Shown: positions 18,467 to 25,879 of the stretch, piece by piece
How the letters are laid out: every line of letters starts with the position of its first letter
Position numbering within the stretch: the stretch's first letter is position 1
Assembly: GCA_015056475.1 (NCBI GenBank)
Contig: SVGF01000008.1
Span: forward strand, 1-32,551
DNA: 32,551 nucleotides
Direction of reading: 5' to 3'
Origin: Clostridiales bacterium
GTDB lineage: Bacteria > Bacillota > Clostridia > HGM11327
Notes under the pieces: model-generated
Databases searched by the model: none
Told to the model about the DNA's origin: nothing
The model's input: only the letters and a program-made list of their open reading frames with translations
Position numbers and translations under genes: made by a program

Positions 18467-19081
18467 TCACTCCATTTCACAAAACGCTTTGAGTATATTC
18501 AACCCTACATTTCCGCTTTTTTCGGGATGGAATTGACATCCGTAGACGTTCTTTGACTGTACTGCTGCGGTAATTTCCTTGCCGTATTCAGCAGTTGCAA
18601 TCACAGCATCATCACAGCCATCTGCATAATAGGAATGCACAAAATATACGCAATCGTTTTCACTTATATATTTGAAAAGCTCGCTCTTATTTTTTGTAAA
18701 ATGCAGCGCATTCCAGCCTATGTGCGGAATTTTAAGATCGGATGGGATAGTGCCATCCATTGGGATAACACTCCCCTTTATGAGCCCCAAGCCCTTGTGC
18801 TCACCGTATTCAAAGCTTTTTTCAAACAACATCTGCATACCAAGGCATATGCCGAGTATGGGCTTGCCCTTTTGCGCCTCACTTATAAGAACCTTGTCCA
18901 ACCCCGATGCTCTGAGCTTTTCGGCGGCGTCCTCAAATGCTCCAACGCCCGGAAGGATTATTTTATCAGCATTACGAATGGTTGCTTCATCCCCGCTGAC
19001 AATGATTTCTGCCCCTATGCTCTCAAACGATGATTTAAGCGAAAACAGATTGCCAACACCGTAATCAACTATCGCTATCAT
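18467..19081 (-). CDS. hisH: Imidazole glycerol phosphate synthase glutaminase subunit HisH
   Basis: A 204-residue class I glutaminase that feeds ammonia to HisF. The triad Cys79 (GICLGMQ), His185 and Glu187 (QFHPEKSG) is complete. The start is set at ATG 19081, which opens on the canonical MIAIVDYGVGN and overlaps the hisB TGA in an ATGA junction. The frame is open for 31 more codons upstream, but that stretch is hisB read in another frame. Confidence 0.96.
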   Translation of the reverse strand: MIAIVDYGVGNLFSLKSSFESIGAEIIVSGDEATIRNADKIILPGVGAFEDAAEKLRASGLDKVLISEAQKGKPILGICLGMQMLFEKSFEYGEHKGLGLIKGSVIPMDGTIPSDLKIPHIGWNALHFTKNKSELFKYISENDCVYFVHSYYADGCDDAVIATAEYGKEITAAVQSKNVYGCQFHPEKSGNVGLNILKAFCEME

Positions 19082-19665
19082 AATACGCCCTTTGTTGAGG
19101 GAATTTCGTCCCTGTACTGCTCGTCTATCTTGACAGCTTCTTTGAGGCAACGTGCAACAGCCTTGAATGCACACTCAGCAATGTGGTGAGAATTTGTGCC
19201 GTCAAGCTTCTTTATGTGTAGTGTAAGGTTTGCACTTCTTACAAACGCCCACCAGAATTCCTCAATAAGCTCGCTGTCAAAGTCGCCAATTTTTGGCGTT
19301 GGAATATCAAGAGTGTATCTCAGCATGCTTCTGCCCGAAATATCAACTGCCGCCAGAACGAGAGCCTCATCCATGGGGAGAGTAACGTCACCATATCTGT
19401 TAATACCGCGCTTGTCACCGATCACTCTTACAAAAGCTTCACCCAAACAAATACCGATATCCTCAACGGTGTGGTGGTAATCAACGTAGGTATCACCTTG
19501 GCAGTCAACCGTGATATCAAATCTTGAGTGACGCGCAAATAGAGTCAACATGTGATCCAAAAAACCGCATCCGCTTGAAATATTGCTCTTGCCACTTCCA
19601 TCAAGATCCAAATAAAGTCGGATCTTTGTTTCAGCAGTATTTCTGACTATTTCTATATTTCTCAT
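19078..19665 (-). CDS. hisB: Imidazoleglycerol-phosphate dehydratase HisB (monofunctional)
   Basis: 195 residues, catalysing step six. It contains GCGFLDHMLTLFARH, DYHHTVEDIG, KRGINRYG and the C-terminal HHIAECAFKAVARCL metal-binding histidine motifs. It lacks the N-terminal phosphatase domain of enterobacterial HisB, matching the presence of hisK. The ATG at 19665 shares one base with the hisC stop (TAATG) and follows GGGAGAATT. Confidence 0.96.
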   Translation of the reverse strand: MRNIEIVRNTAETKIRLYLDLDGSGKSNISSGCGFLDHMLTLFARHSRFDITVDCQGDTYVDYHHTVEDIGICLGEAFVRVIGDKRGINRYGDVTLPMDEALVLAAVDISGRSMLRYTLDIPTPKIGDFDSELIEEFWWAFVRSANLTLHIKKLDGTNSHHIAECAFKAVARCLKEAVKIDEQYRDEIPSTKGVL

Positions 19666-20726
19666 TATAATTCTCCCAAAATTTCTTTCGTTACGTTTAT
19701 AAAGCACTCCATTTGCTCGGGAGTACCTATTGTTACTCTGTTGTACTCTGTTATTTTGTCCTTTGAAAAGTGCCTTACAAGCACACCTCTTGCTTTTAAT
19801 TCTTTATAAAACCGCTCGCCGCTAATGCTTTTATTCTTTACGAAAAGGAAATTAGTGCTCGAATCAAGAACCTCAAACCCCAGATCAATTAGTTTTGCCT
19901 TTGTTGACTCTCGTGTTTTGATAATTTGCTTGCAGTTTTCCATATAATAATCATTATCAACAAGCGCTGCTACACCGCAAGCCATTGTCATTCTGTTTAC
20001 GTTGTAGGGGTTTGTAGAAAACCTCAAAGTATTCATGTCTCTTATAAGCTCCTCGTTTGCAATCGCAAAGCCAAGTCGCGCGCCTGCCATGGATCTTGAT
20101 TTTGAAAAGGTCTGAACAACTATCAGGTTTGAATATTTATTGATCAAGCTGACAGCACTATCTGAACCAAAATCAACGTAGGCTTCGTCAATTATAACGA
20201 TATTGTCAGGATTAGATGCAATGATCCTCTCAATTTTATCAAGGGAAAGTGCTATACCCGTTGGAGCGTTAGGATTTGCGATAACGACATTTTTACCGCA
20301 TGAACAGTAATCGTCAACGTTTATGGTGAAGTCGTCGCAAAGTGGTATCTCCTCATATGGAATATTATTTAACTCCGCAAACACGGGATAAAAGCCGTAC
20401 GTAATATCCGGAAAAGCTATCGGACGGTCCTGATCGCAAAAAGCCATGAATGCAAAATTCAACGCTTCATCAGAGCCGTTGGTACATATTACGTTTGACC
20501 TTGACACCCCATAAATCTTTGAAATTTGCTCTGTGAGCGACGTTATTTCAGGGTCAGAATACAAATTCAGCAATCCCGCCTGTTGTTTTGCGGCGTCAAT
20601 TACTGACTGTGACGGTGGATACGGTGATTCGTTTGTATTGAGCTTTACATACTGCATGTCGCGAGGCTGTTCACCCGGCACGTATGCTTTGAGCTTGTCA
20701 TATTTATGACTGAAGAATCTGCTCAT
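19665..20726 (-). CDS. hisC: Histidinol-phosphate aminotransferase HisC
   Basis: A 353-residue class I/II PLP aminotransferase. KLNTNESPYPPS near residue 30 is the substrate-side motif, NPNAPTG and IIDEAYVDF (Asp180) bind the cofactor, and Lys209 in TFSKSRSMAGARLGF forms the Schiff base. It catalyses step seven. The ATG shares a base with the hisD TAA (TAATG), so translation is probably coupled. Confidence 0.96.
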   Translation of the reverse strand: MSRFFSHKYDKLKAYVPGEQPRDMQYVKLNTNESPYPPSQSVIDAAKQQAGLLNLYSDPEITSLTEQISKIYGVSRSNVICTNGSDEALNFAFMAFCDQDRPIAFPDITYGFYPVFAELNNIPYEEIPLCDDFTINVDDYCSCGKNVVIANPNAPTGIALSLDKIERIIASNPDNIVIIDEAYVDFGSDSAVSLINKYSNLIVVQTFSKSRSMAGARLGFAIANEELIRDMNTLRFSTNPYNVNRMTMACGVAALVDNDYYMENCKQIIKTRESTKAKLIDLGFEVLDSSTNFLFVKNKSISGERFYKELKARGVLVRHFSKDKITEYNRVTIGTPEQMECFINVTKEILGEL

Positions 20727-22009
20727 TAATTATTCTCCTCGTCGAGCCTTATCGTGGCACTCCTTGCATGAGCTGTGAGGCCTTCCTTTTCTGCAAAATA
20801 CGAAACATCACGAGCTACCTTAGCCAAAGCTTCCTTTGTGTAGTAGGTATACTGTGTCTTCTTTACAAAATCGTCAACCGACAACGGGCTTGAGAATCTC
20901 GCCGTACCGCTTGTGGGAAGCGTGTGGTTAGGCCCTGCAAAATAATCGCCCAAAGCCTCGGGACAGTTCTTACCCATAAAAATTGAACCTGCATGCTTGA
21001 TGGCATCAAGATAATCAAATGGATTATCCACGCAAAGTTCAAGATGTTCGGGAGCAAGCTCATTTGCAATGTCAATTGCGACCTTAATGTCGTCCGCAAC
21101 GATTATTTTTCCATTATTATCAATGGATGCTCTTGCAATCTGGGCTCTTGAGAGAGTTTCTAACTGTTTTTCTATCTCCTGTTGAACAGCCTTCGCAAGG
21201 TCCATGCTGTCAGTTACAAGTACAGCACTTGCCATTTTGTCATGCTCAGCCTGCGAAAGAAGGTCAGCCGCTACGTACGCAGGATTGCACGTTGCATCCG
21301 CAACAACAAGTATTTCGCTTGGTCCTGCGATCATATCAATGGAAACGCGTCCGAATACCTGCTTTTTTGCCTCAGCAACAAAGGCATTACCGGGACCAAC
21401 TATCTTGTCAACCTTAGGTATGGACTGCGTTCCGTATGCCAACGCTGCAACAGCCTGTGCACCGCCAACCTTGAATATTCTGTCAACACCTGCAATTTTT
21501 GCAGCAGCAAGAATAACGGGGTTTACCTTGCCTTCTTTATTTGGTGGAGTTGTGATCACTATCTCTTTACATCCCGCAATTTTTGCAGGAACTGAATCCA
21601 TCAGTACTGTTGAAGGATAAGCAGCTGTGCCACCCGGCACGTAAAGGCCAACCTTTTCTATAGGAATAACCTTCTGACCTACCACCACACCCTCGTTCTC
21701 GTTTATTATGAAGCTGTTTTTAACCTGTCGCTTGTGGAATGAACGAATATTTTCTGCCGCAGCCTTTAATATTCCAATAAACTTATCATCTACAAGTTCA
21801 AAAGCTTCGTCAATTTCTTCCTGCGTTACCTCAAGAGAAGTAAGGTCAGCGCCATCAAATTTTTTGTTGTACTCAAACAGCGCATCATCACCATTCTTAA
21901 CAACGTTATCGATTATCTCTGTAACGATGCCTTCAACGTCCGGCGCAATATTTTCGCGGGCAAATATCTCACTGTTTGGTACATTGCCATATTTCAATAT
22001 TTTTATCAT
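20726..22009 (-). CDS. hisD: Histidinol dehydrogenase HisD
   Basis: A 427-residue zinc and NAD enzyme oxidising histidinol to histidine (steps nine and ten). Family blocks are PGGTAAYPSTVLM, KVGGAQAVAALAYGT, VGPGNAFVAEAKKQVFG, DLLSQAEHD with the zinc Gln and His, and GPNHTLPTSGTARFSSPLSV. Length is normal. The ATG at 22009 is preceded by AAAGG, 16 bases after the hisG stop. Confidence 0.97.
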   Translation of the reverse strand: MIKILKYGNVPNSEIFARENIAPDVEGIVTEIIDNVVKNGDDALFEYNKKFDGADLTSLEVTQEEIDEAFELVDDKFIGILKAAAENIRSFHKRQVKNSFIINENEGVVVGQKVIPIEKVGLYVPGGTAAYPSTVLMDSVPAKIAGCKEIVITTPPNKEGKVNPVILAAAKIAGVDRIFKVGGAQAVAALAYGTQSIPKVDKIVGPGNAFVAEAKKQVFGRVSIDMIAGPSEILVVADATCNPAYVAADLLSQAEHDKMASAVLVTDSMDLAKAVQQEIEKQLETLSRAQIARASIDNNGKIIVADDIKVAIDIANELAPEHLELCVDNPFDYLDAIKHAGSIFMGKNCPEALGDYFAGPNHTLPTSGTARFSSPLSVDDFVKKTQYTYYTKEALAKVARDVSYFAEKEGLTAHARSATIRLDEENN

Positions 22010-22025
22010 AATAAACCTTTCTTAA

Positions 22026-22655
22026 TTACTTACGTGCTTTTGTAAGCTCATCCAACGACTGCGAGATCCTTTCGATCTCATTGGACTTAAATCTGAAGCT
22101 CGCCTTATTTGCAATGAGCCTTGCGCTGATCGGAACTATTGTTTCAAACGGCTCAAGGTCATTTTCCTTGAGTGTTGTACCTGTTTCAACGATATCAACG
22201 ATTACGTCGGAAAGACCAAGGATCGGCGCGATCTCTATAGAGCCGTTCAGTTTGATAATGTCGATATCACGACACTTTGATGCGTAATAATTCTTTGCAA
22301 TATTAACAAACTTAGTTGCAACCCTGAGTGTTTTATCGGGATTATCGCGGAAATCCTTTTTTGCTGCAACAGCCATTCTGCACTTGCCGATATCAAGGTC
22401 GCAAAGCTCAAAAACGTCGGGCTCATATTCAAGCAGGATATCCTTGCCCGCAACGCCGATGTCGGCAGCGCCTCTTTCAACGTAAATTGCAACGTCGGAC
22501 GGCTTTACCCAGAAATATCTGATGCCTTTTTCTTTGTTTTCAAATATGAGCTTACGGCTATTTTCTTTTATAGAGGGACATTCATAGCCCGAAAGTTCAA
22601 ACATATCATAGACCTTTTCACCAAGTCTACCTTTTGGAAGTGCTACGTTTATCAT
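22026..22655 (-). CDS. hisG: ATP phosphoribosyltransferase catalytic subunit HisG, short form
   Basis: 209 residues, which fits the short HisG class (about 200-215) lacking the C-terminal histidine-binding domain; the long form is about 290. The N-terminus INVALPKGRLGEKV and the later DIVETGTTLKENDLE PRPP-type loop are diagnostic. It catalyses the committed step from ATP and PRPP. Short HisG requires HisZ, and hisZ is directly upstream: its TGA overlaps the hisG ATG by 3 bases, with AAGGAGGGG inside hisZ. Confidence 0.96.
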   Translation of the reverse strand: MINVALPKGRLGEKVYDMFELSGYECPSIKENSRKLIFENKEKGIRYFWVKPSDVAIYVERGAADIGVAGKDILLEYEPDVFELCDLDIGKCRMAVAAKKDFRDNPDKTLRVATKFVNIAKNYYASKCRDIDIIKLNGSIEIAPILGLSDVIVDIVETGTTLKENDLEPFETIVPISARLIANKASFRFKSNEIERISQSLDELTKARK

Positions 22656-23788
22656 ATATTCCCCTCCTTAAATATGATGTTGCCGTCAGCCGACAGCTGT
22701 GCTACTGATCTGTATTTTAACTTTTGAGGAACGATTTTTTGTGCTGTAACTGTAGAATATTGAGCAGTCAAGTTCTTAACGGCATCCATTACGATATTAA
22801 CGCTTACATTATTATTGTAGAGCAAAAGCACGTCAACATCATAAGCCTTGCTTTGAGTATCCATATATTCAAGCACATCTAAATATACTGCAAAACCAAT
22901 CGCTCCGGACGTTCTTGACATCTTTTTGAGTAATCTATCGTACCTGCCACCCGAAAGAACGCTGTCGGGAATACCGTTGATAAAGCCCTTAAAAACGATT
23001 CCGTTGTAATAACTCATTCCATTTGCAATCGAAAAGTCAAGGCGAAGCTTTGACTTGATAGGATCAGATCCAAGCGCGTCAGATATTAATTGAAGCTCAT
23101 CAATAATATCATCTGCCCACTCGCCGAGGTCAAGTGCTTTGAGCTTGTTAATAACAGAATCCATATCGCCGTATATCGATATAAACTTACAGAGCTTGTC
23201 GCAAATGCTCTGCTCTATTCCGTTTTCTGCACATATCCTTAACAGATCGTGAGCATTTTTACTTGTAATACACTCAATTATAGCTGACTTTGTGACGTCA
23301 TTTGCACCCGTCATCTCCAAAAGACCAAAGATTATACCCATATGTGAAACATCAAGCACATAATCGGGTGAGATCGTTTCCAAACTTTTAGCCGCAAGCG
23401 AAAGTACTTCTATCACGTTATACGTATCAATATCTCCAATGCACTCAAGTCCCGTTTGCATAATTTCGCGGTACGTTTCTGTACGAGAAGATACTCTATA
23501 TACGTTTTCATTATAGTATACCTTATTCACAAAGCCGTCAACGTCTGTGGAATTTTTAACTATAGACAAAGTAACGTCGGGCTTGAGCGCCAAAAGTCTG
23601 CCATCTGTGTCGTTAAACGTTATAACGCTTTCACTAACAAGAAAATCACGATTTCTGACATAGAGATCATACTCCTCAAACTTGCTCATCTTGTATGGGC
23701 GATAACCGTATGCCGTATATAATGAGCGAAGCTTAAAGACAATATCTTCTTCGTATTTAATAATATTTGTTACAGGATCATTCTTCAT
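22652..23788 (-). CDS. hisZ: ATP phosphoribosyltransferase regulatory subunit HisZ
   Basis: A 378-residue histidyl-tRNA synthetase paralogue without aminoacylation function that activates HisG and carries histidine feedback. The HisRS-like core shows LRPDV-type LLALKPDVTLSIVK, a motif 2-like YRVSSRTETYREIMQTGLECIG and a motif 3-like LSGGRYDRLL. The C-terminus is short and lacks the normal tRNA-binding domain. The start is set at ATG 23788 after AAAGGAGCGC, which overlaps the yerC stop by 11 bases; the frame extends 17 codons further upstream without a ribosome site. Confidence 0.93.
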   Translation of the reverse strand: MKNDPVTNIIKYEEDIVFKLRSLYTAYGYRPYKMSKFEEYDLYVRNRDFLVSESVITFNDTDGRLLALKPDVTLSIVKNSTDVDGFVNKVYYNENVYRVSSRTETYREIMQTGLECIGDIDTYNVIEVLSLAAKSLETISPDYVLDVSHMGIIFGLLEMTGANDVTKSAIIECITSKNAHDLLRICAENGIEQSICDKLCKFISIYGDMDSVINKLKALDLGEWADDIIDELQLISDALGSDPIKSKLRLDFSIANGMSYYNGIVFKGFINGIPDSVLSGGRYDRLLKKMSRTSGAIGFAVYLDVLEYMDTQSKAYDVDVLLLYNNNVSVNIVMDAVKNLTAQYSTVTAQKIVPQKLKYRSVAQLSADGNIIFKEGNI

Positions 23789-24080
23789 TTTGCGCTCCTT
23801 TGTTAAGCCTGTCCATAACAAGCTTATAACCATCAGCACCGTACGTCAGGCACTTGTTAACTCTGGAAATAGTTGCCGTGCTTGCACCGGTCTTGGTGCT
23901 TATCACCGAATAACTCTCACCCTGATCAAGCAATTTTGCAACCTCCAGACGTTGCGCTATCTCCGTGAGTTCTTTGATTGTGCACGCATCTTCAAAAAAA
24001 GCGTAGCATTCGTCTATATTTTTTAGTGTTAATATAGCAGTAAACAAATTATCTATTGATTCCGAATGAAAATCGACCAT
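23778..24080 (-). CDS. yerC: YerC/YecD-type TrpR-family transcriptional regulator
   Basis: 100 residues, matching the TrpR-related YerC/YecD family. Helical N-terminus (1-50) is followed by a helix-turn-helix around 53-77, with ISTKTGASTATISRVNKCL as turn and recognition helix. Comparative work has proposed members of this family as histidine-responsive repressors (HisR) in Firmicutes. Its place as first gene of the his operon, and palindromes over its own promoter, fit autoregulation and control of the whole operon. This is inference. The ATG at 24080 follows AAGGAG. Confidence 0.9.
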   Translation of the reverse strand: MVDFHSESIDNLFTAILTLKNIDECYAFFEDACTIKELTEIAQRLEVAKLLDQGESYSVISTKTGASTATISRVNKCLTYGADGYKLVMDRLNKGAQNEE

Positions 24081-24103
24081 TATTTTACTCCTTACAATAA
24101 AAT

Positions 24104-24113
24104 AAAGCGCTTT
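24104..24113. promoter_or_regulatory. Perfect 10-bp palindrome AAAGCGCTTT in the his leader
   Basis: AAAGCGCTTT is fully self-complementary. It repeats the AGCGCT core of the neighbouring 20-bp palindrome, with 16 bases between the two centres (about one and a half helical turns). It lies just upstream of the yerC ribosome site. Confidence 0.45.
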
Positions 24114-24114
24114 T

Positions 24115-24134
24115 ACACTTTAGCGCTTTAGTGT
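24115..24134. promoter_or_regulatory. 20-bp near-palindrome, candidate YerC/HisR operator
   Basis: The arms ACACT and AGTGT flank a central AGCGCT; only two symmetric position pairs fail to match. It lies at or just after the predicted start of transcription of the histidine operon. Its size and ACT/AGT ends recall TrpR-type operators. Binding by YerC is inferred. Confidence 0.5.
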
Positions 24135-24150
24135 GATATAAGTATATCAC
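24133..24150. promoter_or_regulatory. Palindrome GTGATATA-2-TATATCAC over the his promoter -10
   Basis: A perfect 8-bp inverted repeat with 2-base centre covers the -10 hexamer (24146-24141). A protein bound here would block RNA polymerase. It adjoins the 20-bp near-palindrome on its downstream side. Confidence 0.5.
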
Positions 24151-24169
24151 TAAACCTTAATATTGTCAA
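24141..24169 (-). promoter_or_regulatory. Promoter of the histidine operon
   Basis: On the minus strand TTGACA (24169-24164) and TATACT (24146-24141) are spaced by 17 bases. The leader to yerC is about 55 bases, too short for a T-box or a long attenuator. Control is more likely at initiation. Confidence 0.8.
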
Positions 24170-24258
24170 TAGGTAAAATGAAAAAAATGACAAAATTTAT
24201 AAAAATTATTATAAAACCACAATTTGAATTTTATATTGAATTATCCGAATATAAAATT

Positions 24259-24281
24259 AAGCTACTCTTACAGAGTAGCTT
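24259..24281 (-). terminator. Probable terminator of the arsR-family gene
   Basis: A 10-bp stem, AAGCTACTCT with AGAGTAGCTT, and a 3-base loop lie just past the stop codon at 24287. On the minus strand it is followed by AATTTTATATT, a weak T-rich tract. Confidence 0.65.
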
Positions 24282-24286
24282 ATGTA

Positions 24287-24631
24287 TTACAACAATACAA
24301 TATCTGTTTTGCGCTTTGTACGACGCTTTTGTTCAAATGTCTTGCGATCATCCTCTTCTACCAAGCAATCAACAAGAGCATCAAAGATCTTATCCCTGCC
24401 ATCTTCGCTGATGCAATAGAAAGTCCATCTACCATCCTTGCGTGAGCTTACAATTCCTGATTCGCACAAAATCTTCATGTGATGGGACAATGTCGGCTGT
24501 GAAATGTCCAATTCTTTAAGTATGTTACCCGCAAACTTTTCACCATCCAAAAGCAAAGTGACTATGCGGACTCTGTGCTCATCAGCAAGTGCTGCAAAAT
24601 AACCTGCGTATTCAGAATATTTATTATCCAT
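24287..24631 (-). CDS. ArsR/SmtB-family transcriptional regulator
   Basis: 114 residues forming a winged helix-turn-helix. The family pattern is clear: FAALADEHRVRIVTLLL, then ELDISQPTLSHHMKILCESGIVSSRKDGRW and YCIS in the wing. The DNA-recognition helix is around 44-58. The typical metal-site ELCVCDL motif in helix 3 is absent and no Cys pair is seen, so arsenic or cadmium sensing is not supported. The C-terminus is extended and basic (KRRTKRK). It has its own promoter and terminator, and no obvious target gene beside it apart from the his and arg operons. The ATG follows GGAGGTG. Confidence 0.88.
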   Translation of the reverse strand: MDNKYSEYAGYFAALADEHRVRIVTLLLDGEKFAGNILKELDISQPTLSHHMKILCESGIVSSRKDGRWTFYCISEDGRDKIFDALVDCLVEEDDRKTFEQKRRTKRKTDIVLL

Positions 24632-24671
24632 AATAACACCTCCAAGAATTTATTGAATTGATTCTATGTAT

Positions 24672-24700
24672 ATTATATAACAAAAATTACGTTTTGTCAA
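24672..24700 (-). promoter_or_regulatory. Promoter of the ArsR-family gene
   Basis: TTGACA (24700-24695) and TATAAT (24677-24672) on the minus strand with a 17-base spacer. The leader is about 35 bases. Confidence 0.8.
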
Positions 24701-24724
24701 GAATAATGTTGCAAATATTATTCT
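24700..24724. promoter_or_regulatory. Inverted repeat abutting the arsR-family -35 box
   Basis: AGAATAAT (24700-24707) and ATTATTCT (24717-24724) form an 8-bp inverted repeat with a 9-base centre. It overlaps the edge of the -35 hexamer. Binding sites of ArsR proteins are commonly AT-rich inverted repeats near the promoter, so autoregulation is plausible. Confidence 0.4.
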
Positions 24725-24804
24725 GTTTTTGATTGAAAAGACATAATACGTCTACGTTTGGTTGTAATAATACGTTTTTCCTTTTACCTTGAGCAATTCA
24801 TACT

Positions 24805-24843
24805 AAAAAACGCTGTGGCACAGACGAGTTCTGCATCACAGCG
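24805..24843 (-). terminator. Rho-independent terminator of the arginine operon
   Basis: On the minus strand, a stem formed by CGCTGTG/CACAGCG (24837-24843 and 24811-24817), with an inner CAGA/TCTG pairing, runs straight into TTTTTT (24810-24805). It starts 28 bases past the argF stop. Confidence 0.88.
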
Positions 24844-24871
24844 CGATTTTATATTTATATTATTGAATTTA

Positions 24872-25855
24872 TTATAGCGTTGCAGCCATAACAGCTTTTA
24901 TCGTGTGCATTCTGTTTTCAGCTTCATCAAATACAATGGACTGTGCACTCTCAAAAACATCATTTGTGACTTCCATTGAATCTCTGCCAAACTTCTCGCC
25001 CATCTCTCTGCCAACCACCGTATTTAGATCGTGGTATGATGGCAAGCAATGCATAAACACCGCATTATCGCCTGCAATAGACATAACGTTTGAGTTGACC
25101 TGATACGGTCCAAGGTCATCTATTCTCTCCTGCCATATCTCAACCGGCTCACCCATTGATACCCATATATCCGTATAGATAACATCCGCATTCTTTACCG
25201 CAGTTGCAACGTTGCTTTCAAACCTGAGCGTAGCGCCGGTCTGCTTTGCAATAGATTCGCATTCATCAATTAATTTTTGATCGGGGAAATATTTTGCCGG
25301 AGCGCAAGCGGTAAAATTCAAACCCATTTTTGCACAACCAACCATGAGTGAGTTACCCATATTGAATCTGGCATCGCCCATATATACAAAATTGATGCCT
25401 TTGAGCTTACCGAAGTGCTCTCTGATCGTAAGAAAATCTGCAAGTATCTGTGTGGGATGGAATTCATCGGTCAATCCGTTCCAAACAGGAACGCCTGCGT
25501 ATTTTGCAAGCTCCTCAACGATAGTCTGACCAAAGCCTCTGTATTCGATGCCGTCATACATTCTGCCCAAAACTCTTGCGGTGTCAGCTATGCTCTCTTT
25601 TTTGCCTATCTGTGAGCCCGTAGGGTCAAGATACGTAACTCCCATACCAAGATCCCTCGCCGCAACTTCAAACGCGCAACGGGTTCTTGTGCTCGTCTTT
25701 TCAAATATTAATGCGACATTCTTACCTTCATGAAGTTTATGAGGAATTCCTGCCTTCTTTTTAGCTTTAAGGTCAGCCGCAAGATCTATCAAATATTCAA
25801 TCTCCTCGCTTGTGTAATCCAAAAGCTTGAGGAAATTTCTGCCCTTCAAATTCAT
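24872..25855 (-). CDS. argF: Ornithine carbamoyltransferase ArgF
   Basis: A 327-residue enzyme making citrulline from ornithine and carbamoyl phosphate. The carbamoyl-phosphate loop STRTR is at 55-59, HPTQ at 133-136, the ornithine-loop SMG near 233-235 and HCLP at 269-272. The start is placed at ATG 25855, 7 bases after GAGGAG. The in-frame ATG at 25861 is only one base from the site and is less likely. It is the last gene of the operon. Confidence 0.95.
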   Translation of the reverse strand: MNLKGRNFLKLLDYTSEEIEYLIDLAADLKAKKKAGIPHKLHEGKNVALIFEKTSTRTRCAFEVAARDLGMGVTYLDPTGSQIGKKESIADTARVLGRMYDGIEYRGFGQTIVEELAKYAGVPVWNGLTDEFHPTQILADFLTIREHFGKLKGINFVYMGDARFNMGNSLMVGCAKMGLNFTACAPAKYFPDQKLIDECESIAKQTGATLRFESNVATAVKNADVIYTDIWVSMGEPVEIWQERIDDLGPYQVNSNVMSIAGDNAVFMHCLPSYHDLNTVVGREMGEKFGRDSMEVTNDVFESAQSIVFDEAENRMHTIKAVMAATL

Positions 25856-25879
25856 ATTCATTCTCCTCTATGTACTATT

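Noticed and set aside
24081-24170. T-box or histidine leader-peptide attenuator for the his operon
   Set aside because: The predicted leader is only about 55 bases with no His-codon run, no T-box sequence and no terminator before yerC.
24227-24258. 11-bp inverted repeat AATTTTATATT / AATATAAAATT
   Set aside because: It is made only of A and T in an AT-rich gap; chance pairing is likely and the real terminator stem lies next to it.
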